Shown: positions 45,388-54,515 of the stretch, piece after piece
Position numbering within the stretch: position 1 is the stretch's first letter
How the letters are laid out: the number at the start of each line of letters is the position of its first letter
Assembly (NCBI RefSeq): GCF_002127225.1
Contig: NZ_NFUR01000009.1
Span: 1-64,000, forward strand
Direction: 5' to 3'
DNA from: Sphingomonas sp. IBVSS2
GTDB lineage: Bacteria; Pseudomonadota; Alphaproteobacteria; Sphingomonadales; Sphingomonadaceae
Length of the DNA stretch: 64,000 nucleotides
Program-made: the position numbers and the translations under genes
The notes under the pieces: generated by a model
Told to the model about the DNA's origin: nothing
What the model saw: the letters and a program-made list of their open reading frames with translations, nothing else
Databases searched by the model: none

Positions 45388-46821
45388 TTGGGTGATGGGC
45401 TGAGCGTGGTGCTCGATCTGGGTAAGACCTTGTCGAAGCTCAGTCTCTGGGATGCGTCGGGGGCGATGCTGGCCCGGCGGACGCGGCCCAATGACCGGTC
45501 CGTGGCGGTGCTGGGCGGCGAGAGCCTCCGCACGCTCGACGCGGCCGGGATCGAGGGCTGGGCCGAGGAAGCGCTGCGCGCCTTTGCGGGGCTCGGCCGC
45601 GTGGCGCGGATCATTCCCGTCGGGCATGGCGCCGCCGCCGCGATCGTGCGCGACGGGGCACTGGCGGCGCCGCCGCTCGACTATGAGCAGGCGATACCCG
45701 CCGAATGCGCCGCTGCCTATCACGGCCAGCGCGATCCCTTTGCCCGCACCGGTTCGCCCGTGCTGCCCGACGGGCTCAATCTCGGGCTGCAGCTGCATTT
45801 CCTCGAGTCGCTCGATCCGGCGCTGCTGCGCGGCGACGCGACGATCCTGCCCTGGCCGCAATATTGGGCATGGCGCTTCTCGGGCGTCGCGACGTCGGAG
45901 GTGACGAGCCTGGGCTGCCACAGCGATCTCTGGTGCCCCGCCTCGGGCAAACCGTCGGCACTTGCCGAACGGCGTGGCTGGGCCGCACGGCTCGCGCCGC
46001 TCCGCCATGCCGGCGAGGCGATCGGCGCGATCAGCGCGGAATGGGCCGAGCGCACCGGCCTGCCCGCCGATGTCGCGGTGCATTGCGGGTTGCACGATTC
46101 GAACGCGGCGCTGCTCGCGGCGCGGGGCTTTGCCGATATCGCGGAACAGGAAGCGACGGTGCTGTCGACCGGCACCTGGTTCGTCGCGATGCGGACTCCG
46201 GGCAAGGGCGCGCGCGTCGACCTGGCGGGCCTGCCCGAAATGCGCGACTGCCTTGTCAATGTCGACGCCCATGGCAGCCCGATCCCCTCGGCCCGGTTCA
46301 TGGGCGGGCGCGAGATCGAACTGCTGACCGGGATCGACACGCGGCGCGTCGACATCACTCCCGATCAGCCGGCGATCCTCGCGGCGCTCCCCGGCGTCGT
46401 CGCGAGCGGCACGATGGTGCTGCCGACACTGACCCCCGGCGTGGGGCCGTTTCCCGGCGGTGCGACGCGCTGGATCAACCGGCCGGCCGAATCGATGGGG
46501 CTGCGCGCGGCGGTGTGCCTCTATGCCGCGCTGGTCGCCGACGCGATGCTCGACCTGATCGGGACGCGGGAGCGCGTGCTGGTCGAGGGGCGGTTCGGCG
46601 AGGCCCAGGCCTTTGTCCGCGCGCTTGCCACGTTGCGGCCGGACCTGCACGTCTTCGTCTCCAACGAGCACAACGACGTGTCCTATGGGGCATTGCGCCT
46701 GATCGATCCGGCGCTGGCACCGCCCTCGGCGCTCACGCGGGTGGCGCCGCTCGATTGCGACCTTGCCGGCTATGCCGCGCGCTGGCGGGCTCTGGCCGCC
46801 GGCAGCAGCGAGGCGGCATGA
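45388..46821 (+). CDS. rhaB: Rhamnulokinase-type FGGY carbohydrate kinase
   Basis: A 477-residue kinase that phosphorylates L-rhamnulose at C1. The FGGY-type N-terminal phosphate loop reads VVLDLGKTLSKLSLWD; HCGLHDSNAALLAA and VLSTGTWFVAM mark the second domain, with EGRFGEAQAFVRAL near the end. It belongs to the short alphaproteobacterial rhamnulokinase branch rather than the E. coli RhaB branch. The start is TTG at 45388: GGGGAGG lies five bases upstream and no ATG or GTG fits before the phosphate loop. A weak start may keep kinase levels down. lldD begins within its stop codon (ATGA). Confidence 0.85.
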   Translation: MGDGLSVVLDLGKTLSKLSLWDASGAMLARRTRPNDRSVAVLGGESLRTLDAAGIEGWAEEALRAFAGLGRVARIIPVGHGAAAAIVRDGALAAPPLDYEQAIPAECAAAYHGQRDPFARTGSPVLPDGLNLGLQLHFLESLDPALLRGDATILPWPQYWAWRFSGVATSEVTSLGCHSDLWCPASGKPSALAERRGWAARLAPLRHAGEAIGAISAEWAERTGLPADVAVHCGLHDSNAALLAARGFADIAEQEATVLSTGTWFVAMRTPGKGARVDLAGLPEMRDCLVNVDAHGSPIPSARFMGGREIELLTGIDTRRVDITPDQPAILAALPGVVASGTMVLPTLTPGVGPFPGGATRWINRPAESMGLRAAVCLYAALVADAMLDLIGTRERVLVEGRFGEAQAFVRALATLRPDLHVFVSNEHNDVSYGALRLIDPALAPPSALTRVAPLDCDLAGYAARWRALAAGSSEAA

Positions 46822-47966
46822 AGGCGGCGTCGATCTCCGACTATCGCGCGCTGGCGCGGCACAGGCTGCCGCGCTTCCTGTTCGAATATATCGATGGCGG
46901 TTCCTATGCCGAAGTGACGCTGGGCCGGAACGTCGCCGATCTCGAGGCCGTGGCGCTGCGGCAGCGGGTGCTGCGCGACATTTCGGACATCGACCTGTCG
47001 ACGAGCCTGTTCGGGCAGAAGCTGGCGATGCCGGTGGCGCTCGGGCCTGTCGGGCTGGCGGGGCTCAATGCGCGGCGCGGCGAAGTGCAGGCGGCGCGGG
47101 CGGCGGAGGCGGCGGGCGTGCCCTTCACGCTGTCGACCGTCTCGGCCTGTCCGCTCGCCGAAGTGGCAGGGGCGGTGGGCACGCCGCCCTGGTTCCAGCT
47201 CTACATGATCCGCGACCGCGGCTTCATGATCGACCTGATGGCGCAGGCGCGCGCCGCGGGCTGCCCGGTGCTGGTCTTCACCGTCGACATGCCGGTGCCG
47301 GGCACGCGCTACCGCGACTATCGCTCGGGGCTGGCGGGGGCGCCGGGCCTGGGCGGATCGCTGCGGCGATTCGGCCAGGCGCTGACGCATCCGCGCTGGG
47401 CCTGGGACGTGGGCCTGTGGGGCCGGCCGCACCATCTCGGCAATGTCGCGCCGGTGCTCGCCGGCAAGACCGGGCTCAACGACTTCTTCGCCTGGATGCG
47501 CGACAATTTCGATCCCGCGATCGGCTGGGACGACCTGGATTTCGTGCGCAAGCACTGGAACGGGCCGATCCTGCTCAAGGGAATCCTGGATCCGGAAGAC
47601 GCCCGCGAAGCCGCGGCGCGGGGCGTGGAGGGCGTGATCGTCTCCAACCATGGCGGCCGGCAGCTCGACGGGGTGCCTTCGACTGCCCATGCGCTGCCGG
47701 CGATCGCCGATGCGGCGGGCGACCGGTTGACGCTGCTGGCCGACGGCGGCATCCGATCAGGGCTCGACGTGGTGCGGATGCTCGCGTTGGGTGCCCGGGG
47801 CGTGCTGCTCGGCCGCGCCTGGGCCTGGGCGCTGGGCGGCGCGGGGCAGGCGGGCGTGGCGCATGTGCTGGCGCTGCTCGCTGCCGAGATGCGCGTCGCC
47901 ATGGGACTGACCGGCGTGACGCGCATCGAGCAGATCAACGAAAAGATACTCGCGGGGAGGGAATAA
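46818..47966 (+). CDS. lldD: FMN-dependent L-lactate dehydrogenase (alpha-hydroxyacid oxidase family)
   Basis: A 382-residue flavoenzyme. Typical residues are visible: Y24 in FEYIDGG, Y129 in FQLYMIRD, K254 in LLKGI, and catalytic H278 with R281 in SNHGGRQLDG. It oxidises L-lactate to pyruvate, passing electrons to the respiratory chain. In this operon it completes the path from rhamnose, because the aldolase-dehydrogenase fusion yields L-lactate. It overlaps rhaB by 4 bp, and rhaT follows two bases after its stop. Other 2-hydroxyacids cannot be excluded as substrates, but context favours L-lactate. Confidence 0.9.
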   Translation: MKAASISDYRALARHRLPRFLFEYIDGGSYAEVTLGRNVADLEAVALRQRVLRDISDIDLSTSLFGQKLAMPVALGPVGLAGLNARRGEVQAARAAEAAGVPFTLSTVSACPLAEVAGAVGTPPWFQLYMIRDRGFMIDLMAQARAAGCPVLVFTVDMPVPGTRYRDYRSGLAGAPGLGGSLRRFGQALTHPRWAWDVGLWGRPHHLGNVAPVLAGKTGLNDFFAWMRDNFDPAIGWDDLDFVRKHWNGPILLKGILDPEDAREAAARGVEGVIVSNHGGRQLDGVPSTAHALPAIADAAGDRLTLLADGGIRSGLDVVRMLALGARGVLLGRAWAWALGGAGQAGVAHVLALLAAEMRVAMGLTGVTRIEQINEKILAGRE

Positions 47967-47968
47967 GC

Positions 47969-49030
47969 ATGGGCGGAAATCCGCTGATTGGCGTTTTGTT
48001 TCATTGGCTTGGCGGGCTTTCTTCCGCCAGCTTCTATGTTCCCTATCGCCGCATCCGGGCCTGGTCCTGGGAGATATTCTGGCTGGTCGGCGGCGTCTTC
48101 TCCTGGCTGATCGCGCCCTGGCTGTTCGCATCGATCCAGACGCACGACCTACTCGGCGTGCTGGCGCGGACCCCGAGCAGCACCTGGTTCTGGTGCTGGT
48201 TCTGGGGCGCGATGTGGGGCTTTGGCGGGCTGACCTTCGGGCTGACCATGCGCTATCTCGGCCTGTCGCTCGGCATGGCCGTCGCGCTTGGGCTGACCAC
48301 CGTGATCGGGACGATGGGCCCGCCGATCTTCCACGGGACGCTGGGGCAGCTCGCAGAGACGTCGAGCGGGCAGATGACCTTTTTCGGCATCGTGATCACG
48401 CTTGCCGGCATCCTGGTGGTCGCCGCCGCCGGGCGCCGCAAGGAGCGCGAGATGGCGGGCGCTGCGGCGGCGAGCCAGAGCGTGAGCGAATTCAACCTGC
48501 CCAAGGGGCTCGCCATCGCGGTGTTCTCCGGCATCATGTCGGGCTGCTTCGCCTGGGGGCTCGACGCCGGCGCGCCGATTCGCGCGGCCACGGTGGCGGC
48601 CGGGACCGATCCGCTGTGGCAGGGGCTGCCGGTGCTGTGCGTCGTGCTGCTCGGCGGCTTCACCACCAATTTCGTCTGGTGCGGCTGGCTGATCCTGCGC
48701 AACCGGTCGGCCGGGCAGATCGTCGGCGCCAATGCCTCGGGCGAGAAGCTGCCGCTGCTGCGCAACTATCTCCTCGCCGCGCTGGGCGGCACGCTCTGGT
48801 ACTTCCAGTTCTTCTTCTACACGATGGGCGAGAGCCAGATGGGGAAGTACGGCTTCTCCTCCTGGACGCTGCACATGGCGAGCATCATCCTGTTCTCCAC
48901 GCTCTGGGGCTTCGCGCTCAAGGAATGGGCGGGAGTGCGGCTGGGCACGCGCACGCTGGTGTGGCTGGGCATCGGCGCGCTGCTGCTCTCCACCGTGGTG
49001 ATCGGCGTCGGCAACTATCTCGCGGCATGA
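47969..49030 (+). CDS. rhaT: L-rhamnose/H+ symporter RhaT
   Basis: A 353-residue inner-membrane permease with about ten membrane helices. It aligns well with E. coli RhaT (344 residues) at the N-terminus (GVLFHWLGGLSSASFYVPY, then WSWEIFWLVGGVFSWLI) and at GAMWGFGGLTFGLTMRYLG, FNLPKGLAIAVFSGIMSG and GTLWYFQFFFYTMG. It imports L-rhamnose with a proton. GGGGAGGG lies upstream of ATG 47969; tpiA starts inside its stop (ATGA). It would take up rhamnose freed in the periplasm by the GH78 enzyme of the convergent operon. Confidence 0.95.
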   Translation: MGGNPLIGVLFHWLGGLSSASFYVPYRRIRAWSWEIFWLVGGVFSWLIAPWLFASIQTHDLLGVLARTPSSTWFWCWFWGAMWGFGGLTFGLTMRYLGLSLGMAVALGLTTVIGTMGPPIFHGTLGQLAETSSGQMTFFGIVITLAGILVVAAAGRRKEREMAGAAAASQSVSEFNLPKGLAIAVFSGIMSGCFAWGLDAGAPIRAATVAAGTDPLWQGLPVLCVVLLGGFTTNFVWCGWLILRNRSAGQIVGANASGEKLPLLRNYLLAALGGTLWYFQFFFYTMGESQMGKYGFSSWTLHMASIILFSTLWGFALKEWAGVRLGTRTLVWLGIGALLLSTVVIGVGNYLAA

Positions 49031-49737
49031 CCAGGGCGACGGGGCGCCCGCTGATCCTGGGCAATTGGAAGATGCACGGCACGGGCTCCGACCTGGCCGA
49101 GGTCGAGCGAGTCGACGCCGCGGTGCAGGAGCTCGGCGTCGAGGCGGGGCTGATGCTGCCGGCGACACTGATCGAGCGCGCGGCACGCCGGGCGCGGGCT
49201 GTCGCGATCGGCGGGCAGGATTGCCATGCCGCTGCCGGGGGCGCACATACCGGCGGCGTCTCGGCGGCGATGCTGCGCGAGAGCGGGGCGACCATGGTGC
49301 TGGCCGGGCACAGCGAGACTCGTGCCGGCGATGCCAGCAGCGTGGCGGCCAAGGCGCATGCCGCGCAGGCGGCGGGGCTGGCGGTGGTGATCTGCGTGGG
49401 CGAATGGGAGCGTTCGGCCGATGCGCGGGCGCTGGTGGCGGCGCAGCTCCGTGCCTCGCTGCCACCCGGGCTCGACTGGTCGCGCGCCGCGATCGCCTAT
49501 GAGCCGGTCTGGTGCATCGGCGGGAGCGCGGTGCCGGACGCGGCGCATCTTGCCCGGATCTTCGAGATGCTGCGTGCCGAGGCGGGCGAGGCCCGGCTGC
49601 TCTATGGCGGCGCGGTCGACGGCGGCAATGCGGCGGAACTGCTGGCGCTGCCTGGGATCGACGGGCTGCTCGTCGGCCGGGCCAGCCGGTCGGCCGCCGA
49701 TTTCGTGCCGGTGCTGGAGGCGGCGGCGGGGGTCTAG
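49027..49737 (+). CDS. tpiA: Triosephosphate isomerase of the rhamnose operon
   Basis: A 236-residue isomerase with intact catalytic residues: N13 and K15 (GNWKMHG), H95 (LAGHSETR) and E159 (AYEPVWCIGG); the late YGGAVDGGNA phosphate loop is present. It interconverts dihydroxyacetone phosphate and glyceraldehyde-3-phosphate. At 236 residues it is about ten shorter than most housekeeping TpiA, and it sits last in a catabolic operon, so it is probably a second copy serving rhamnose breakdown. Whether another copy exists elsewhere is not visible. It overlaps rhaT by 4 bp and is followed by two hairpins. Confidence 0.92.
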   Translation: MTRATGRPLILGNWKMHGTGSDLAEVERVDAAVQELGVEAGLMLPATLIERAARRARAVAIGGQDCHAAAGGAHTGGVSAAMLRESGATMVLAGHSETRAGDASSVAAKAHAAQAAGLAVVICVGEWERSADARALVAAQLRASLPPGLDWSRAAIAYEPVWCIGGSAVPDAAHLARIFEMLRAEAGEARLLYGGAVDGGNAAELLALPGIDGLLVGRASRSAADFVPVLEAAAGV

Positions 49738-49817
49738 GGCGCCCTGCAAGGCGATGTGCAGATCTTCCGCCCTGCTGAACCAACTCTTCACCAGCGGTAT
49801 CGCTGCCGGCACCTTGG

Positions 49818-49838
49818 ACCCTGAAACAAGTTCAGGGT
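49818..49838. repeat. REP-like hairpin after tpiA
   Basis: ACCCTGAA (49818-49825) and its complement TTCAGGGT (49831-49838) enclose ACAAG. Elements of the form CCCTGAAACAAGTTCAGGG are, to my knowledge, frequent intergenic repeats in sphingomonads. The surrounding 49738-49923 has no gene I can support. Confidence 0.6.
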
Positions 49839-49923
49839 GACGGAGGAGGTTGGTTCGACGAGTTCTCACCTCGAGCCATTCCCGCGGCGCGACGGAAACT
49901 AGGTCTGCATTGCAGAAAATAGC

Positions 49924-49992
49924 CGTCACCCCGGCCCCTTCGGTCGCCTGCGGGGCAAGCAGCCGAAGGGGCCGGGGTGACGAAGTTGGTGG
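49924..49992. terminator. Long bidirectional hairpin between tpiA and the GH3 gene
   Basis: A perfect 20-bp inverted repeat: left arm 49924-49943 (CGTCACCCCGGCCCC…), right arm 49973-49992, loop 29 bases. It ends 2 bp from the GH3 stop codon and lies 187 bp after tpiA. It is by far the strongest stem in the window and separates the rhamnose operon from the convergent glycoside operon. No T-tract. It may also belong to the dispersed GTCACCCCGG-type repeats. Confidence 0.7.
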
Positions 49993-49993
49993 G

Positions 49994-52543
49994 TCAGTCG
50001 ATCGGCTTGGTCGCGGTGACGCGGATGTCCTTCTTCAGCCGGATATCGTCCGAGGCGCTGCCGACGAGCAGCTGATAGGCCCCGGCGCGCGCCACCCAGT
50101 GATGCGTGGCGGCATCCCAATAGCCGAACGCCCGCGGATCGAGGCTCAACTCGACGGTGCGGCTCTCGCCCGGCGCCAGCGCGACCTTGGCGAAGGCCGC
50201 GAGCTGCTTGATCGGCTCCTCGGCCGTGCGATCCGCCCGCGCGACGTAGAGCTGGACGACTTCCTTGCCGGCCAGCTTGCCCGTGTTGCGGAGCGACAGG
50301 CGGACCTTGGCCGTGGCGCCGGGCGCGATCGTCGCGGGCGCGGCGAGGGCGGCATAGCCGAAGCTGGTATAGGACAGGCCATGGCCGAAGGCGAAGAGCG
50401 GCGCCACGCCGCGCGCCTCATAGCCGCGATAGCCAACCAGCAGCCCCTCGGCATATTGGGTCTTCATGTCGGTCAGCCGCACCGGATCGTCGGTGCTGCG
50501 CAGCGGGAAGGTCACCGGCAGCTTGCCGGACGGGTTGACCTTGCCGGTCAGGATGCCGGCGAGCGCGGCCGCGCCCTCCTGGCCCGGCAGCCACATGCCC
50601 AGGATGCCCGGCACTTCCTTTGCCCAGGGCATGGTCATCGCCGCACCGGCGTTGATGACCACCACGGTCGACGGGTTGGCCGCCGCCACCGCCGCGATCA
50701 GCTTGTCCTGGTCGCCCGGCAGGTCGAAATTGGCGCGGTCATAGCCTTCGCCCTCGGTGAGCGAGGCGGAGCCGCCGACCACGATCGCCGCATCGGCGCG
50801 CTTCGCCGCGGCGACCGCCGCATCGAAGTCCGGCCGGGGCACGCGCACGCCGAACTTCAGTGCCTCATAGGGCGTCTGGCCGGTCACATAGTCGAGCTGG
50901 ATCGGATAGGCCTTGCCGCCCTCGAGCTGGACCTGGACGGTCCGCTGGGGAACGGGGAAGCCGATCACGTCGCGATTGTCCGGCTTTGCCGGCGTCGCCT
51001 TGTCGAGGATCGCCTTGCCGTCGAGCGTCAGCACGCCCGTGCCGGTGCCGCGCACGCTGAATTCATAGGTGCCGGTGGCCGGCGCGCGCAGCACGCCCGC
51101 CCAGCGCATCGATGCATAGCCGATCACCTTGGCGCTCGCGATATTGGCGCTGATCCGCTTGGTGAAGTCGGTGGCGCGCTCGCGCTTCACCGGGTCGCCG
51201 CTGAAATCGGCACTGGCGTAATAGGTGGCGGCCAGGCCGGTCTCGCTGCTGTCGGCCGAGGGGCTGAACAGCGCGGGTGCGGCGGTGGGCGGCGTTTCCT
51301 CGCTGTCGACGCCCTTCTCGTAGATCACCTCGACACCGGGCAGCGCGGCGCGGATCGCTTCGAGCGGGGTCACCAGCTTGTCGAACGGCGCCACCGCCGA
51401 GCTGCCGCCGCCCTGGATGCGGGCGATATCGGCATTGGGGCCGATCACCGCGAGCGTCTTGATGCCCGGCTTCAGCGGAAGCACGCCGGCGTTCTTGAGC
51501 AGGACGATCGCCTCCTCGGCCGCCGCGCGGGCGGCCGCGCGATGGCGCTCGCCGCCGATCTCGCCCTTGGGCTGCGGCCCGTCGAGCGCGCCGCTGCGGA
51601 CGATCAGGCGCACGATGCGCCGGGCATTGTCGTCGAGCTGCGCCTCGCTCACTTCGCCGGCGCGGACGGCGGCGAGCAGCTTGGCGCCGAAATGCTGGGC
51701 GGGGCCGGGCATCTCCAGGTCGAGCCCGGCATTGGCCGCGGGCGCGGTGCTGTGGGTCGCGCCCCAGTCGGAGACGACGAAGCCCTTGTAGTTCCATTCC
51801 TTCTTGAGCAGGTCGGTGAGCAGCCAGCGATTCTCGCTCGCATAGGTGCCGTTGACCTTGTTGTACGAGGCCATGACCGACCAGGGATCGGCCCGCTTCA
51901 CCACCATCTCGAAGGCGGGAAGATAGATTTCGCGCAACGTCCGCTCGTCGATGACGGAATCGACGAAGAAGCGGTTGGTCTCGTGGTTGTTCACCGCGAA
52001 ATGCTTGATCGAGACGCCGATGCCCTTGCCCTGGACGCCGGCGACATAGCCGAGCCCAAGCTTGCCGGCGAGGAGCGGGTCCTCCGAATAGGTCTCGAAA
52101 TTGCGGCCCCAGCGCGGGGTGCGGACGATGTTCACCGTCGGCGCCAGCAGCACCGCGGCGCCATAGCCGCGCGATTCCTCCGCGATCGCGGCGCCCACCG
52201 CCTTGGCGATCTCCGGATTCCAGGTCGCGGCGATGGCGACGCCGACCGGGAAGACGGTGGCGGGCTTGCCCTCGGGCGAGCGCACGCCGGTGGGGCCGTC
52301 GGTCACCTTGATCGCGGGGATGCCCAGCCGCGGGACGGAATGCAGCGTCATCGAGCTTTCGCCGGCGAGCAGCGACACCTTCTCCTCCAGCGTGAGCCGG
52401 TGCATCAGGTCGTCGACGCGCTGCTCGATCGGCGCGCTCTTCTCACGATAGGTCATGCGTTCGTTCTGGGCCTGGGCGAGTGCGGGTGCACTCGCCATCA
52501 ACGCCGTCGCGGCGACGCAGGCAAGGAAATTGGCGCGAGTCAT
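49994..52543 (-). CDS. Secreted GH3 beta-glucosidase-like enzyme with PA14 domain
   Basis: An 849-residue periplasmic glycosidase. Signal peptide 1 to about 24. The GH3 N-terminal barrel (about 45-330) has substrate-binding KH (K180, H181) and the nucleophile D259 in FVVSDWGATHS. The C-terminal alpha/beta sandwich is split by a PA14 domain (about 400-530, ATYYASADFSGD … YEFSVRGTGTGVLTLDGK) with the acid/base loop near GEGYDRANFDLPGDQ; a fibronectin-III-like domain ends the protein. PA14-containing GH3 enzymes include beta-glucosidases acting on plant glycosides. The start shares one base with the preceding stop (TGATG), so it is coupled to the small secreted protein. It is the last gene of the operon. 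Confidence 0.9.
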   Translation of the reverse strand: MTRANFLACVAATALMASAPALAQAQNERMTYREKSAPIEQRVDDLMHRLTLEEKVSLLAGESSMTLHSVPRLGIPAIKVTDGPTGVRSPEGKPATVFPVGVAIAATWNPEIAKAVGAAIAEESRGYGAAVLLAPTVNIVRTPRWGRNFETYSEDPLLAGKLGLGYVAGVQGKGIGVSIKHFAVNNHETNRFFVDSVIDERTLREIYLPAFEMVVKRADPWSVMASYNKVNGTYASENRWLLTDLLKKEWNYKGFVVSDWGATHSTAPAANAGLDLEMPGPAQHFGAKLLAAVRAGEVSEAQLDDNARRIVRLIVRSGALDGPQPKGEIGGERHRAAARAAAEEAIVLLKNAGVLPLKPGIKTLAVIGPNADIARIQGGGSSAVAPFDKLVTPLEAIRAALPGVEVIYEKGVDSEETPPTAAPALFSPSADSSETGLAATYYASADFSGDPVKRERATDFTKRISANIASAKVIGYASMRWAGVLRAPATGTYEFSVRGTGTGVLTLDGKAILDKATPAKPDNRDVIGFPVPQRTVQVQLEGGKAYPIQLDYVTGQTPYEALKFGVRVPRPDFDAAVAAAKRADAAIVVGGSASLTEGEGYDRANFDLPGDQDKLIAAVAAANPSTVVVINAGAAMTMPWAKEVPGILGMWLPGQEGAAALAGILTGKVNPSGKLPVTFPLRSTDDPVRLTDMKTQYAEGLLVGYRGYEARGVAPLFAFGHGLSYTSFGYAALAAPATIAPGATAKVRLSLRNTGKLAGKEVVQLYVARADRTAEEPIKQLAAFAKVALAPGESRTVELSLDPRAFGYWDAATHHWVARAGAYQLLVGSASDDIRLKKDIRVTATKPID

Positions 52544-52866
52544 CACTTGATCGCGGCGAGATCGGTAGCGGTCTTGGCGAGGATCTCGTCGGTGAGCTTG
52601 CCGTCCGAATAGGCCTTGAGCTGGTTGAGGCTCAGCCCCTTGAACATGTCGTACTGCGGCAGGCCGATCAGGCCGGGCAGGTTCTTGTCGATCGCGGCCT
52701 TGCCCTGCGCGTCGGCCACGATCTCCTGGATCGGGGTGTCGAGCGTGAACTTCGGCGCGGCGGCCGGAGCGGCGGGCGCGGGCGCCGGCGCGGTCTGGGC
52801 GAGGGCGGTGCCCGGCAGGGCGAGCAGGGCGGCGAGCAGCAGCTTGTTCATCATCATCTTCTTCAT
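52543..52866 (-). CDS. Small secreted protein inside the glycoside operon, function unknown
   Basis: A 107-residue protein with signal peptide (1-24, ending ALAQ), an Ala/Pro linker (25-38) and a compact C-terminal domain of about 65 residues. The domain reads TPIQEIVADAQGKAAIDKNLPGL … YDMFKGLSLNQLKAYSDGKLTDEILAKTATDL and looks all-helical, with no cysteines. I have an impression of similar tails attached to secreted hydrolases in sphingomonads but cannot name a family. It overlaps its neighbours at both ends: ATGA with the CoA ligase, TGATG with GH3. Equal amounts with the hydrolases are therefore likely; an accessory or scaffold role is a guess. Confidence 0.75.
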   Translation of the reverse strand: MKKMMMNKLLLAALLALPGTALAQTAPAPAPAAPAAAPKFTLDTPIQEIVADAQGKAAIDKNLPGLIGLPQYDMFKGLSLNQLKAYSDGKLTDEILAKTATDLAAIK

Positions 52867-54515
52867 CCTTGGCTGGTGGTTTCGAGACCCAGCTCGGCGA
52901 TCATCGCCTCGCGGATCAGATATTTCTGGACCTTGCCGGTCACGGTGGTGGGGAAGGTGTCGACGAAGCGGACGTAGCGGGGCACCTTGTAATGGGCGAT
53001 CCGGCCGCGGCAGAAGGCGCGGACCTCCTCCGCGTCGCCCGAAGAGCCGGCGCGCAGCCGGATCCAGGCGCAGAGCTCTTCCCCCATGCGCGCGTCGGGC
53101 ACGCCGACCACCGCCACGTCCTCCACCGCCGGATGGCCGTAGAGGAACTCCTCGATCTCGCGCGGATAGATGTTCTCGCCGCCGCGGATCACCATGTCCT
53201 TCAGCCGGCCGACGACATTGCCATAACCGGCCGCGTCGATCACCGCGAGGTCGCCGGAATGCATCCAGCCCTCGGCATCGAGCACCGCCGCGGTCTTCTC
53301 CGGCTCGTCCCAATAGCCGAGCATCACCGAATAGCCGCGCGTGCACAGCTCGCCCGGCGTGCCGGCGGGCACCACTTCGCCGTCCTCGTCGACGATCTTG
53401 CATTCGAGATGCGGCTGGACCCGGCCGATCGAGCCGATGCGGCGCTCGAACGGATCGTCCACCGCCGTCTGGAAGCTGACCGGGCTGGTCTCGGTCATGC
53501 CATAGGCGATGGTGACCTGGGGCATGTGCAGCCGCTCGTTCACGGCGCGCATCAGCGGCTCGGGGCAGACCGCGCCCGCCATCACGCCGGTGCGCAGCGA
53601 GCCGATGTCGAACCGCTCGAACTCCGGATGGGCGAGCACCGCGATGAACATGGTCGGCACGCCGTAGAGCGCGGTGCAGCGCTCGCGCTCGATCGCTGCC
53701 AGGGTCGCGCCCGGATCGAAGCCGGCGGCGGGATAGACCATCGTCGCGCCATGGGTGAGCGCGGCGAGGTTGCCCATCACCATGCCGAAGCAATGATAGA
53801 GCGGCACCGGGATGCAGACGCGGTCGCCGGGCTGGAGGCGCTGGGCCAGGCCGACGAAATAGCCGTTGTTGAGGATGTTGCGATGGCTGAGCGTCGCGCC
53901 CTTGGGCTGGCCGGTGGTGCCGCTGGTGAACTGGATGTTGATCGCGTCGATGGCGCGCAGCTCGGGGCCGATCGCCGCGAGCATCCGGCGGCTGGCATCG
54001 TCCGCATGGCCGGCGACCTGGTCGAAGGCGATCCAGCCGGGCCGGGTCGCGGCACCGATGCAGAAGATGCGGCGGAGCGCGGGCAGCCCGGGCGCGATCT
54101 CGGCGACCATCGCGGCATAGTCGCTGGTCTTGAAGCGATCCATGAAGACCAGCGCGGCCAGGCCGACCTTGGCCATGGTGAAGCTGGCCTCGGATGTCCG
54201 GTAGGCGGGGTTGATCGTGACCAGGATCAGCCCGGCGCGCGCGGCGGCGAACTGGGTGAGCGTCCATTCGATGCAATTGGGCGCCCAGATGCCGATCCGC
54301 TCGCCCGGTTCCAGCCCGAGCGCGAGCAGCCCGGCGGCGAAGGCGTCGGCCCGTTCGAGCAGCTCGGCGAAGGTCCAGCGGATATCCTGCTCGACCGAGA
54401 CCAGCGCCTCGCGCTCGCCCCAGCGGGCGGCGGCCAGCGCCAGCGCCGCGCCGATCGTATGCTCGATCAGCGGCGGCGCATCGGCACCCCGGACCAGGCT
54501 GGCGGCCGGGCTCAT
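52863..54515 (-). CDS. AMP-forming acyl/aryl-CoA ligase
   Basis: A 550-residue cytoplasmic adenylate-forming enzyme. Motifs: the phosphate loop FTSGTTGQPKGATLSH (196-211), YGMTETSPVS, YGNVVGRLKDMVIRGGENIYPREIEEFL, and the C-terminal catalytic lysine in TGKVQKYLI. It joins a carboxylic acid to CoA. Sequence resembles the ACSF2/medium-chain group, which does not separate fatty from hydroxycinnamic acids. Its position among three esterases suggests that it activates the acid they release (inference). ATG 54515 overlaps the tannase-like stop by four bases. It is the only enzyme of the operon without a signal peptide. Confidence 0.85.
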   Translation of the reverse strand: MSPAASLVRGADAPPLIEHTIGAALALAAARWGEREALVSVEQDIRWTFAELLERADAFAAGLLALGLEPGERIGIWAPNCIEWTLTQFAAARAGLILVTINPAYRTSEASFTMAKVGLAALVFMDRFKTSDYAAMVAEIAPGLPALRRIFCIGAATRPGWIAFDQVAGHADDASRRMLAAIGPELRAIDAINIQFTSGTTGQPKGATLSHRNILNNGYFVGLAQRLQPGDRVCIPVPLYHCFGMVMGNLAALTHGATMVYPAAGFDPGATLAAIERERCTALYGVPTMFIAVLAHPEFERFDIGSLRTGVMAGAVCPEPLMRAVNERLHMPQVTIAYGMTETSPVSFQTAVDDPFERRIGSIGRVQPHLECKIVDEDGEVVPAGTPGELCTRGYSVMLGYWDEPEKTAAVLDAEGWMHSGDLAVIDAAGYGNVVGRLKDMVIRGGENIYPREIEEFLYGHPAVEDVAVVGVPDARMGEELCAWIRLRAGSSGDAEEVRAFCRGRIAHYKVPRYVRFVDTFPTTVTGKVQKYLIREAMIAELGLETTSQG

